Assembly: GCA_019186945.1 (NCBI GenBank)
Contig: JABAQJ010000002.1
Location: 523,897 to 587,896 of the forward strand
Direction: 5' to 3'
From: Gemmatimonadaceae bacterium
Lineage (GTDB): Bacteria; Gemmatimonadota; Gemmatimonadetes; Gemmatimonadales; Gemmatimonadaceae
DNA length: 64,000 nucleotides
This document shows positions 47,418 to 58,227 of the stretch, piece after piece. The stretch's first letter is position 1; each line of letters starts with the position of its first letter. Position numbers and translations under genes: made by a program. The notes beneath the pieces were generated by a model. The model was given only the letters and a program-made list of their open reading frames with translations, was not told where the DNA came from and did not search any database.

Positions 47418-47465
47418 GGAACATAACCTGCTAACCGGCTGAAACCGACCTGTATTCTCCCCTGG

Positions 47466-48995
<1,530 letters not shown>

Positions 48996-49030
48996 ATCGA
49001 AAACTCCGTGCGTAGCGTCATTATGGCCGA

Positions 49031-49092
49031 AACGGCAGCGAGAGGCCCGCGCTGCCGTTCACGACGAGGCGCGGCCAAGGTCATGCCGCGCC
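49031..49092 (-). terminator. Two adjacent hairpins downstream of guaB
   Basis: In the 133 bases between guaB and the permease, two perfect inverted repeats occur: AACGGCAGCG (49031-49040) with CGCTGCCGTT (49050-49059), and GGCGCGGC (49068-49075) with GCCGCGCC (49085-49092). Neither has a U-tract, so they are not classical intrinsic terminators; Rho-independent pausing or mRNA 3'-end protection is possible. They also lie in the permease leader. Confidence 0.4.
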
Positions 49093-49128
49093 CAGAGGTT
49101 GTCAAGCACTGACGATGTGCGAACTCCG

Positions 49129-50703
<1,575 letters not shown>

Positions 50704-50726
50704 TCAAGGCTCAACTCAAGTCGTGA

Positions 50727-51167
50727 TCACGCCTTCGAAAAGGAGCGCAGGCGGCGACGCGACGTCTTGGGAATAAAGATCGAGACGACGAGGGCCAGCT
50801 TCTTCAGCCAGCGCGCATCGAGATCTCCGCGGGCGCCACGCCAGTGTGACAGTATCACGGCCCGTCCGGCATGCTCGAACAACCGCGTCACGCAGGCCAC
50901 GAGGATCATTACATCGTCGACCTGCCCGATGACCGGCAGCATATCCGGGATGAAGTCGAGTGGTGAAACCAGGTAGGCCACCGCAAGCACGACCAACAAG
51001 CGGTCGAACAGCGACACGCGACGATCCGCCATCAGACAAGCCGCGAGTCGCGCGTATTCGAGCAGCCGTCGAGTGGCCGACATCGAGCCGGGTACCGTGC
51101 GCGTCTCAGCGGACACGTCCTGCCCGACGTCAGCCGTCCGGACTCGTACCCTCTGTTGCTGCGACAT
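50727..51167 (-). CDS. DUF1232 (YkvA-like) membrane-associated protein
   Basis: 146 residues. The conserved DUF1232 core YLVSPLDFIPDMLPVIGQVDDVMILVA lies at ~68-95 next to a hydrophobic stretch (LFDRLLVVLAVAYLVSP). The C-terminus is basic (IPKTSRRRLRSFSKA). Function of the family is unknown. ATG 51167 (MSQQQRVRVRTADVG). Nine bases downstream of the small Ala-rich gene's stop. Confidence 0.82.
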   Translation of the reverse strand: MSQQQRVRVRTADVGQDVSAETRTVPGSMSATRRLLEYARLAACLMADRRVSLFDRLLVVLAVAYLVSPLDFIPDMLPVIGQVDDVMILVACVTRLFEHAGRAVILSHWRGARGDLDARWLKKLALVVSIFIPKTSRRRLRSFSKA

Positions 51168-51176
51168 CGTCGACTC

Positions 51177-51602
51177 CTACGCTGCTGGCGGCGACCCAGG
51201 CATGGACGACGACTCCTCCGCCGCGGGGGACGCGTTTGACTGCGCCTCCGGGGCAGACGTTCCGCCCGCCGACGGCGACGGAGCTGCCGAGCGCGCAGCT
51301 GCCGACGCTGCGCTGGCAATGTCAGTCGCCACTGACTTGCCGGCAGCAGCAACACCCTCCAGCACACCCATGGCCTTGTTCAGCAACGACATCGTCTCCG
51401 CCACCGCGCTAGTCGAAACCTTCCCTGCGCGCAGCGTATCCTCCACTCCCTCGGCAAATCGCTGGAAGAGCGAGGGAGACTCCGCCTGGCGTTCGGCGTA
51501 CCTGGACTCGAGGAACTCGACGTAGTCGAGGATCTGGTAACCGCGTTCATCGGACAGGGTCTCGATGCGACGAACGATACGGTCGCGAAGACTCGGATTC
51601 AT
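51177..51602 (-). CDS. Small protein with helical N-terminus and Ala/Ser-rich tail, function unknown
   Basis: 141 residues from ATG 51602. The first ~50 residues, including RRIETLSDERGYQILDYVEFLESRYAERQAE, resemble the DUF2281-type helical hairpin seen in some antitoxin-like small proteins; a central part with amphipathic helices follows, and the last ~50 residues are Ala/Ser/Pro low complexity. No toxin partner is adjacent, so a toxin-antitoxin role is not supported. Between the M15-type gene and DUF1232. Confidence 0.6.
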   Translation of the reverse strand: MNPSLRDRIVRRIETLSDERGYQILDYVEFLESRYAERQAESPSLFQRFAEGVEDTLRAGKVSTSAVAETMSLLNKAMGVLEGVAAAGKSVATDIASAASAAARSAAPSPSAGGTSAPEAQSNASPAAEESSSMPGSPPAA

Positions 51603-51708
51603 CGTGCTGAATGCTGGGCCCGAAGGCGTATGGCGCTGGAAATACGTTGCGGCAACGTACGTCGGCGACCAGCGAAATGTGACAGCGGCGCCGGAATCGT
51701 CCCTCGGT

Positions 51709-52713
51709 CTAGCCTCGCCAGCGGGCGCGCGTACCGCGCGCATCTATGTGTACATACGCCGTGCCGCTGCGCGTGTACAGTCCCAGGCCCCCAACGAGGT
51801 CCGGATGCTCACGCTCGACTCGCTCGACGGCCGACGCTACCAGTCGGGCGTCAGCCGCGTTGACCCGTCCGTTCCGGTCTGCGTCCACAGTCACATCGGC
51901 GGCATCGCCATACTGATGGCGACTGTCGCTCGCCGAACGAGCCACCTGCCGGTTATGGAGGGGAGTGCGGAAGCCCGAGCGAACGTCGATGGTCGAGAGG
52001 TTCCCGTCCCGAACAGAATCCGTCAGCAAAGTGAGGGCCCGAAAAACCAGCTCGAGCTTGTCCAGGAGCCGCGGATCCAGCGCGACGTAACGGGGCCACG
52101 TCGATTGCGCGTCGTGCGATATAAAGTCGGCGAGCCGGAGGTGCTCGGTGACCTGCAGATCCAGGTCTCCCGGCATGACCTGTATGAACCCGCGCGGCGC
52201 CGCCACGCTTTCGAACGGACGGCGTTCGACACGGTACTTGCCGATACGGTACCCGTTGAGCTCCGTACCGGTCTTCGCCGAGAAGGGCACGAGCACCGCC
52301 AGGGGGACATCGTCGAAGACGCGCATGCCGCTGTCGCTCAGGACCGCCAAGCGGTAGAAACCGGGCTGCTTCGGAGCCAAGAGTGTCGACGCGAGTGACG
52401 GCGCGTCCGTGGTGCTCACCTTGCCAACGGGAAGCCAGCTGTAGCGCAGCGCGGCTGGGTCTCCGTGGACCTCCAACGGGAGGTCAACCTGCTCCCCAGG
52501 CAGTGCAAAGCGCATCGCCACGGCACCGCTGCGACCGCGGGCGTTGAGCGCCAGCCGTGCCTCGGGCGCGCGCGCGACGGTGCGGTAGCGATCGAGCCCA
52601 TCGACGGGCCTTAGAAAGAGGACGTACAAGGAAGCCAGGGTTGCAAAAACGAGGAACGAAACGCCTCGCTGACGCGTGCTCGTCGCGCGATAGCGACCCA
52701 TTCTCCTCGACAC
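51709..52713 (-). CDS. Membrane-anchored M15-type (DUF882/YcbK-like) zinc peptidase, paralogue B
   Basis: 334 residues from GTG 52713, sharing one base with the stop of paralogue A (TAGTG); ATG 52701 is an alternative. One N-terminal helix (VSFLVFATLASLYVLFL) without a clear cleavage site suggests an anchor. The C-terminal catalytic region has RSGFRTPLHNRQ, SRHQYGDAADVTVD (~260) and the last ligand in AYVHIDARG (~325), the zinc-site pattern of LAS-type peptidoglycan peptidases. Between zinc motifs lies DADRNGRVNAADA, an EF-hand/dockerin-like loop with weaker calcium ligands than in paralogue A. Peptidoglycan cutting is inferred. Confidence 0.85.
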   Translation of the reverse strand: MSRRMGRYRATSTRQRGVSFLVFATLASLYVLFLRPVDGLDRYRTVARAPEARLALNARGRSGAVAMRFALPGEQVDLPLEVHGDPAALRYSWLPVGKVSTTDAPSLASTLLAPKQPGFYRLAVLSDSGMRVFDDVPLAVLVPFSAKTGTELNGYRIGKYRVERRPFESVAAPRGFIQVMPGDLDLQVTEHLRLADFISHDAQSTWPRYVALDPRLLDKLELVFRALTLLTDSVRDGNLSTIDVRSGFRTPLHNRQVARSASDSRHQYGDAADVTVDADRNGRVNAADARLVASAVERVEREHPDLVGGLGLYTRSGTAYVHIDARGTRARWRG

Positions 52714-53627
52714 TAGCCCTGCTTCCAGCGCGCGCGGTTACCGCGTACGTCCACATGGATGAAAGGGCCATGGGAAGCGTTTGCCCGGTAGAGGCCGGCT
52801 CCACCGACCAGCTCGGGATGCTGGCGTTCCACACGCTCGACGGCTTCGATGAGCACCATGGCATCGCGCGTGTTGACTCGGCCATCGCGATTCAGATCGT
52901 CCATCCGGCCATCGCCGTTGTTGTCCACGAAGATGTCCGCGGCGTCCCCGTACTGATGCCGGGAGTCCTTGGCGCGCCCGCCTCGACGGACACCCTTCGC
53001 GTTGTACTCCGGTGTGCGGAAACCCGACAGGATGGAGAATCGTTCGGCGTTGATGCCGCGCGCGTTCAGATCGTCGAGGATCAGTTCGAGCTTGTCGATC
53101 AGCGCTTCGCGCAGAACCAGGTATTTCGGCCAGACATCGCGCTGGTTGTGCGTCAGGAAGTCGCTGAGTCGGAAGTGCTCCGACACTCTGGTCTGCTGGT
53201 TTTCCTCAGTGACCTCGATGAATCCCTCCGGATTCACGTAGGCCTCTGAGCGTGGCTGTCGGCGCTCGGCGGGCCATCGCCCCAGGCGATACGCACCGAC
53301 TCGCCCGCTCTCCTTCGAGGAAAAAGGAATGAGACGGACCAGCGAGAACGGCACCTGAGCAGCGCTGTCTTCCAGCGTATAAATCCCGGGGCGCCTTACC
53401 GCGGAATCTCCAAAAAGCCTCTGGAGAACGCCAATGGCGAGCGGGAACGAATCGCGAACGACACCCAAACGGAGCTTGCCGCTCTTCCCCCGCATGGGCT
53501 CGACGATTCTGGTCGTCGTGACGGTGCTGTCGATACTCTCGTTCTGTGCCCCCGCGGAATGCGCGGCGAGGAGGAACAAGGCCGCTACCAGCCAACGAAA
53601 GTGGGGCGAAATGAGGAGAATTGGCAT
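52713..53627 (-). CDS. Secreted M15-type (DUF882/YcbK-like) zinc peptidase with EF-hand-like insert, paralogue A
   Basis: About 304 residues from ATG 53627 (MPILLISPHFRWLVAALFLLAAHSAGAQ, a signal peptide); GTG 53666 would add 13 residues. Shares with paralogue B the middle domain (IPFSSKESGRVGAYRLGRWP, EHFRLSDFLTHNQ) and the catalytic elements SGFRTPEYNA, DSRHQYGDAADIFVD and FIHVDVRGNRARW. Between zinc motifs is DNNGDGRMDDLNRDGRVNTRDA region: two consecutive DxNxDGxxxx loops like dockerin/EF-hand calcium sites. Likely a periplasmic peptidoglycan peptidase (family knowledge plus inference). Tandem duplicate of the next gene. Confidence 0.87.
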   Translation of the reverse strand: MPILLISPHFRWLVAALFLLAAHSAGAQNESIDSTVTTTRIVEPMRGKSGKLRLGVVRDSFPLAIGVLQRLFGDSAVRRPGIYTLEDSAAQVPFSLVRLIPFSSKESGRVGAYRLGRWPAERRQPRSEAYVNPEGFIEVTEENQQTRVSEHFRLSDFLTHNQRDVWPKYLVLREALIDKLELILDDLNARGINAERFSILSGFRTPEYNAKGVRRGGRAKDSRHQYGDAADIFVDNNGDGRMDDLNRDGRVNTRDAMVLIEAVERVERQHPELVGGAGLYRANASHGPFIHVDVRGNRARWKQG

Positions 53628-53676
53628 CGGGTGGTTGGACCTGCCAGGCATGGGAATCGTTGCCACCCGACTGACG

Positions 53677-53702
53677 GACTGTGACCGGTGACTGTCACAG
53701 TC
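53677..53702. promoter_or_regulatory. Perfect 9-bp inverted repeat upstream of the M15 pair
   Basis: GACTGTGAC (53677-53685) and GTCACAGTC (53694-53702) are exact reverse complements separated by 8 bases, 11-50 bases upstream of the possible starts of paralogue A. It contains TGTGA and TCACA, the half-sites of CRP-type regulators, but spaced by 10 rather than the classical 6 bases. Operator or leader hairpin are both possible. Confidence 0.45.
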
Positions 53703-53851
53703 GACGCCGTCCCCTCCTCACCGGCCTCACGCGGGCACGGAGTATGTCGAAGTTGTCGGGCCAGCACCAGTCGTCAGGAGAGACTCTTTTCGGCCGGACC
53801 TCGCATCCCGGCCGCCCGTGATACAGCGCTTATCAGTCGACTGCGTTCGTT

Positions 53852-54706
53852 TCAGTAGATGTAGACCGGGGTGCCTACGGGCACGAGGCGGAACAGCGTC
53901 TCGATGTCCTCGTTGCGCAAGCGTACACAGCCGTGGCTCACTGAAGTGCCGATCGAGGTTGGGACGTCGGTCCCATGGAGCGCGTACCCGTCGCCGAGAT
54001 TCAGGCGGTGCGTACCAACGACGCCAGCAAAGCGCCGTTGGTTGGTGCCAATAGGCGGAACGATGACCTTCCCGTCGATGATCAGCTCGCGTCCTTCGCC
54101 ACCCTCCAGCACGGCTTCGCGCCCGTCCGGATAGCGCCGTACGATCTCGGCTCCAGCTACGGCGATGACCGAACTGTCCGACAGGAGGAGGGGAGAGTTA
54201 CGGTCGATCTGTTGCATCCGGACCTTCTTCTTGTGCGCGACCTCGACGTAGTGCCAGTCGGGCGGAACCCAGGCAGGATCGCTTTCCTTGTTGAGCACGA
54301 CGAGTCGGCCTCGAGGCGTCTCGAACTTCCATTTCCGGCGTCCGGTTTGCGAGAGGATCCGGCCGCTGCCCGTGGCGACGCGAGTCGCGAAGATCGTCGT
54401 CTCCTTCTGCTTGAGCCACAGCCTGTGGTCGGCGATGGAGACGACGATGTAGGGACGATCTCCGATCGAGTCGATCGGTGCGGACACGGCAGCCTCCAGC
54501 GAGTCACCGCTTTCGTCCGCCCGCAGCCTGGCCTCTGCGAGCAGCCGCTGACTTTCGTCGTGGATTTGGCGCGTGAGATCTCGCTCACGTCGGCTCGTCG
54601 CCAGTTGCGACGCGAGCAACCCGGTCACGATACCGAGCGTCAGCGCGAATGACACCAGCGGCGTGCCCCCGGCCCGCAGGAAGTTGCCGACTCTTCCGAT
54701 CAGCAC
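53852..54706 (-). CDS. L,D-transpeptidase (YkuD domain), membrane anchored
   Basis: Forms 3-3 cross-links or attaches proteins to peptidoglycan. 284 residues from GTG 54706, with GGGAGG upstream. N-terminal helix (TPLVSFALTLGIVTGLLAS), a coiled-coil-like stretch (~45-75), then the YkuD domain from ~90: YIVVSIADHRLWLKQ, VGTHRLNLGDGYALHGTD (His) and the catalytic SHGCVRLRNEDIETLF (Cys ~255), so it should be active. Ends VPVGTPVYIY. Lies 12 bases after its Cys-less paralogue. Confidence 0.93.
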   Translation of the reverse strand: MLIGRVGNFLRAGGTPLVSFALTLGIVTGLLASQLATSRRERDLTRQIHDESQRLLAEARLRADESGDSLEAAVSAPIDSIGDRPYIVVSIADHRLWLKQKETTIFATRVATGSGRILSQTGRRKWKFETPRGRLVVLNKESDPAWVPPDWHYVEVAHKKKVRMQQIDRNSPLLLSDSSVIAVAGAEIVRRYPDGREAVLEGGEGRELIIDGKVIVPPIGTNQRRFAGVVGTHRLNLGDGYALHGTDVPTSIGTSVSHGCVRLRNEDIETLFRLVPVGTPVYIY

Positions 54707-54718
54707 CGCCGCCTCCCG

Positions 54719-55411
54719 TCAGTCGAACACATAAACAGTCATCCCGGGCATGATGTTCGGCGCGATCGCACGCAGGTCGTCCCCACGAACGAGGACCGCG
54801 CCTTCGAGCACATAGGAAGAGTCGGACAGTGGACCGTCCTTCGGCAACGCGTAGATGACTGTGCCTCCGTCGAGAACGAATGCCACCTTCCCCAGGGCGC
54901 CTTTCACCCGTCGGTCCTGGGGGACTGGAAGGTCGCGGTCGAGATATACCCGTTCCGGTACGTCCCAAAGGGCGCCGCCATCGAGGACCGTTCCGATCGT
55001 CCGTGCACCGCTCGCCAGGCCGACGCGGGCCGAGTCCGACGAACCGCCTGCCACTCCGATCGTTACCGGCATGCTGCGCAAGGTGATGCCATCGCGTTGC
55101 AGCAGCATTCGCGCGCTATCCACGTCGAGTGTCAGGTGCAACTCACGATCGGCCGCTGCCTGTCGACGCACGAGTTCCGCAACCGTCGTAGCGCGGTTCC
55201 GTTCCGACGTGATCGCGAGATCGATCCGGGCTCGCTCGGCGTCCGACATCTGCTCGCGCAGGTGCGCCGTCTCGCTGTGCAAGCGCCAGACGCGCGCAGC
55301 CATCGCGATATCCGTGAGAAGCAGGATGACGATGGCCGCGGCTATCGAGGCGATCGCACGCGGATACGCAGCACGCAAGGCGCGCGCGCGATCGAGGAAG
55401 GAATGCGTCAC
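54719..55411 (-). CDS. Degenerate L,D-transpeptidase paralogue lacking the catalytic Cys and His
   Basis: 230 residues from GTG 55411. Same layout as the next gene: N-terminal helix (AIASIAAAIVILLLTDIAMAA), coiled coil (~45-75), then LHLTLDVDSARMLLQRDGITLRSMPVTIGVAGG (in two parts) aligning with the YkuD start. In the catalytic region ALHGTD of the active copy aligns with ALPKDG, and SHGCVRLRNEDI aligns with LEGAVLVRGDDL, so His and Cys are gone; the end MPGMTVYVF matches VPVGTPVYIY. Probably a pseudoenzyme that binds peptidoglycan or its sister protein (inference). Alignment was by eye. Confidence 0.78.
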   Translation of the reverse strand: MTHSFLDRARALRAAYPRAIASIAAAIVILLLTDIAMAARVWRLHSETAHLREQMSDAERARIDLAITSERNRATTVAELVRRQAAADRELHLTLDVDSARMLLQRDGITLRSMPVTIGVAGGSSDSARVGLASGARTIGTVLDGGALWDVPERVYLDRDLPVPQDRRVKGALGKVAFVLDGGTVIYALPKDGPLSDSSYVLEGAVLVRGDDLRAIAPNIMPGMTVYVFD

Positions 55412-55455
55412 TGGGGCGACTGCGTGCTGGTTGGAGGAAACGCCGCCCGATACAT

Positions 55456-55485
55456 TCCACAGCCGTTCATCGCACTGAGTATATC
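55456..55485 (+). promoter_or_regulatory. Possible promoter for gpmI
   Basis: TCCACA (55456-55461) and TATATC (55480-55485) spaced by 18 bases, with the -10 box 22 bases before the gpmI ATG. The region is the 96-base divergent gap between the Cys-less transpeptidase gene and gpmI, and TATATC is one of few A+T-rich hexamers in it. Confidence 0.4.
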
Positions 55486-55507
55486 ATTCACGCGCAGCCA
55501 GGCCAAC

Positions 55508-57049
55508 ATGGGGAAGCGCAGACCCGTCGTTCTGGTCGTAATCGATGGATTCGGATATCGGGAAGAGCGGGAGGGAAACGCGGCGCGCCTTGCGCGGATG
55601 CCGACGTGGAACCGGCTCTGGGAGCGAGCTCCGCACACCTTGCTCGAGGCATCGGGACGCCGAGTGGGCCTGCCTGAGGGTCAGATGGGAAATTCGGAAG
55701 TCGGCCACCTGAACCTCGGGGCCGGCCGCGTGGTCAAGCAGGATCTGGTACGTATCGCCGAGTCGATCGAGGATGGGTCGTTCTTCCGCAAACCGGCATT
55801 CGTGACTGCCTGCGAGCAGGCGGTGCGTTCGGGGGGGACTTTGCACCTGCTGGGACTTCTTGGCGACGGCGGCGTGCACGCGTTGAGCGATCACCTGGTT
55901 GCGCTGATCGATCTGGCGGAACGCCAGCGGGTGCCGCGCGTGGCAATCCATGCCCTGCTCGACGGGCGGGATACCATGCCGACGTCTTCGTTAGGTTTCA
56001 TGGAGGCGTTGCTGGCGCGCTCGAGAGGCCGGGCGTTCGTCGCCAGCCTTGGCGGGCGGTACTTCGGGATGGATCGCGACAAGCGCTGGGATCGGGTGAG
56101 GAAATGGTACGACGCGGCAGTGCTCGGAACCGGCCTGCGTGCCGCCGAACCGCTCCAGGCGATCCGCGATGCATACGCCCGCGGCGAGTCGGACGAGTTC
56201 ATCACGCCGGTCACGATCGTGAAGGACGAGGGTGCCGTTGCTCCGATGCGAGATGGCGATGCAGTGATCTGCTTCAACTTCCGGTCCGACCGGATGCGAC
56301 AGATCTGCCGGGCGCTTGCCGATCCAGGATTCGACGGTTTCGATGTCGGCAGCCGACCGCGCGTGGCGATTTCGACCATGACGTCCTACGACGAGACGTT
56401 CTCCTTCCCGGTTGCGTTCGCCCCGTTCTCGATGGCGCGCATCGTGGCCGAAGTCGTGTCGGGGGCCGGCATGACCATGTTCCGGACGGCGGAAACGGAG
56501 AAGTATCCGCATGTGACATATTTCTTCAACGGCGGGATCGAGATCCCGTTCGCTGGAGAGGAACGACTTCTGGTGCCCAGCCCGAAGGTTCCGACATACG
56601 ATCTGCAGCCGGAAATGTCCGCCGTGGGCGTGACCGATGTGCTGTGCACTGCGATCGAGAGTCGGGACTTCGACTTTACGTTGTGCAACTATGCCAACTG
56701 CGACATGGTGGGCCACACGGGTGTGCTGCCGGCCGTGATCGCGGCATGCGAGACAGTCGACGCATGCCTTGCCCGTGTCGTTGCGTCCGCGGAGAAGTCG
56801 GGAGCACACGTAATGCTGACCGCGGATCATGGGAATTGCGAACTGATGATCGACGAGGAGACCGGTGGACCGCATACGGCACACACGACCAATCCGGTAC
56901 CTTTCGTTCTGCTGGACCGGGACGGGGACCGCGCGCTGCGCTCGGGCGGCGCGCTGTGCGACGTCGGCCCCACGATCCTCAGCATGCTCGGGATCGCGCA
57001 GCCCGATGAGATGACTGGCCGAGATCTGCGCCTGACCACAACCGAGTAG
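55508..57049 (+). CDS. gpmI: 2,3-bisphosphoglycerate-independent phosphoglycerate mutase
   Basis: Interconverts 3- and 2-phosphoglycerate in glycolysis using two manganese ions. 513 residues from ATG 55508 (MGKRRPVVLVVIDGFGYREE), standard length. Nucleophilic Ser (~63) in QMGNSEVGHLNLGAGR; HALLDGRDTMPTSSLGF; NFRSDRMRQI; ETEKYPHVTYFFNGG; NYANCDMVGHTG; TADHGNCE and HTAHTTNPVPF complete the metal sites. The frame is open upstream to 55097, but that part overlaps the divergent gene and is not protein-like. First of a long + strand run to 63554. Confidence 0.97.
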   Translation: MGKRRPVVLVVIDGFGYREEREGNAARLARMPTWNRLWERAPHTLLEASGRRVGLPEGQMGNSEVGHLNLGAGRVVKQDLVRIAESIEDGSFFRKPAFVTACEQAVRSGGTLHLLGLLGDGGVHALSDHLVALIDLAERQRVPRVAIHALLDGRDTMPTSSLGFMEALLARSRGRAFVASLGGRYFGMDRDKRWDRVRKWYDAAVLGTGLRAAEPLQAIRDAYARGESDEFITPVTIVKDEGAVAPMRDGDAVICFNFRSDRMRQICRALADPGFDGFDVGSRPRVAISTMTSYDETFSFPVAFAPFSMARIVAEVVSGAGMTMFRTAETEKYPHVTYFFNGGIEIPFAGEERLLVPSPKVPTYDLQPEMSAVGVTDVLCTAIESRDFDFTLCNYANCDMVGHTGVLPAVIAACETVDACLARVVASAEKSGAHVMLTADHGNCELMIDEETGGPHTAHTTNPVPFVLLDRDGDRALRSGGALCDVGPTILSMLGIAQPDEMTGRDLRLTTTE

Positions 57050-57055
57050 AATCCG

Positions 57056-57745
57056 GTGCGACTGCTGTCTGTTGCTGCTGTCTTTGCCGTGTGTGCGCCA
57101 CCAGCGTGGGCACAGATCGGCACTCTCCCCGACCGAAGTCCGTATCGCGACATCGAGTTCCGGCAGGAGTGGACGACGTTTGCCGGGCAGTTCAACGCCC
57201 GCAGCGATCCGGCGCACGTGGCCCCGCGTGGCGGCCTGTTCATCGGAGAGCGGTGGGCAATCAAGCTGGGCGGGCCAATGTACTTCACGGCCAGGATCGC
57301 CGGATCCATGCAGGAACGCACGATCGTCAACCCGCGACTTGCAGAGCCGGCTCGCAGCCGCCGGTCGGAGCGATTGCCGATCCTCTATACGGACATGGGA
57401 TTGGAGTTGCAGCTGACAGGCTCCAAGACCTGGCGATCGATCGCACCGGTCGTCAACGGCGGCATCGGGATGACGGCTGATCTCAAGTCCAAGCGCGATG
57501 TCGGCGGTTTCAAGTTCGGCCAGCCATTTACACTCACATTCGGTGCGGCGATCAAGTACATCCCGGCGCGCGGCCCGAATGTCCGGTTCGACTGGTCCAG
57601 CTACGTGTATCGGATCCACTATCCGGAATCGTACTTCCTGAAGTCCGGGGATGCCCCGATCGTGCTGCCGGCGAGCGTCAAGAAGGATCTCTGGCGCCGG
57701 AACAACGTGCTCACCGTCGGCTTGACGGTCATGAACTTCCGTTAG
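57056..57745 (+). CDS. Exported protein, probably outer-membrane, function unknown
   Basis: 229 residues from GTG 57056, six bases after gpmI. Signal peptide MRLLSVAAVFAVCAPPAWAQ. The mature chain has alternating patterns (WAIKLGGPMYFTARIAGS, FTLTFGAAIKYIPARG, LTVGLTVMNF) consistent with a small beta-barrel, and ends NFR rather than a clear C-terminal Phe signal. No named family recognised. The TAG stop lies in the octamer CGTTAGGC. Confidence 0.65.
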   Translation: MRLLSVAAVFAVCAPPAWAQIGTLPDRSPYRDIEFRQEWTTFAGQFNARSDPAHVAPRGGLFIGERWAIKLGGPMYFTARIAGSMQERTIVNPRLAEPARSRRSERLPILYTDMGLELQLTGSKTWRSIAPVVNGGIGMTADLKSKRDVGGFKFGQPFTLTFGAAIKYIPARGPNVRFDWSSYVYRIHYPESYFLKSGDAPIVLPASVKKDLWRRNNVLTVGLTVMNFR

Positions 57746-57757
57746 GCGGAGGAGTGC

Positions 57758-58180
57758 ATGCCGGTCGCGACGCTGACTCGCCGCGTGAGATTCGCTGCCG
57801 CCCACCGCTATCGACGACCGGAGTGGGACGAAGCCACCAACGTGGCGGTGTTCGGTCTTTGCGCGCGTCCGAACTACCACGGGCACAGCTACGTCTGCGA
57901 CGTCGCGGTCGAGGGGCCGGTTGACGCGCTGACCGGCATGGTCGTGGACCTCGGCCGCCTCGATCGTATCCTCGATGCCGAAGTCCGCCAGCGCTTCGAT
58001 CACCGGAACATCAACCTCGACATTCCCGAGTTCGCCGACGGGCAGCTGATCCCCACGGGCGAGAACCTCGCGAAGTTCATCTTCGAACGTGTCAGGCAGG
58101 CGTTAGGCCCGGAGCCTCGCCTCGCCAGCGTCACGATCGCCGAGGACGACACGCTGCGGTCGAGCTACGCCGCCGACTGA
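57758..58180 (+). CDS. queD: 6-pyruvoyl-tetrahydropterin synthase / QueD family protein
   Basis: 140 residues from ATG 57758. Zinc histidines in RFAAAHRYRRP and NYHGHSYVC, catalytic region DHRNINLDIPEF and the substrate glutamate in PTGENLAKFIFERV. The Cys in FGLCARPNYHGH fits the catalytic cysteine position. QueD makes 6-carboxy-tetrahydropterin for queuosine; PTPS-type use in folate or molybdopterin-related chemistry is also known for the family. Neighbouring Moco genes use pterins too, but no que genes are present here. Confidence 0.88.
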   Translation: MPVATLTRRVRFAAAHRYRRPEWDEATNVAVFGLCARPNYHGHSYVCDVAVEGPVDALTGMVVDLGRLDRILDAEVRQRFDHRNINLDIPEFADGQLIPTGENLAKFIFERVRQALGPEPRLASVTIAEDDTLRSSYAAD

Positions 58181-58227
58181 CGAAACCGACCGCGATACGG
58201 CCCTTCCATCGCCGGATCCCGCTACCA

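Noticed and set aside
49100-49105. TTGACA on the minus strand upstream of the permease as a -35 box
   Set aside because: No acceptable -10 hexamer 16-18 bases downstream; the region there is the arm of a G+C-rich hairpin.
51177-51602. Antitoxin of a toxin-antitoxin pair
   Set aside because: The N-terminus is vaguely DUF2281-like but there is no adjacent small toxin gene.
55991-58003. Long minus-strand open frame (670 codons) across gpmI, the exported protein and queD
   Set aside because: Crosses three well-supported genes and has shadow-like composition.
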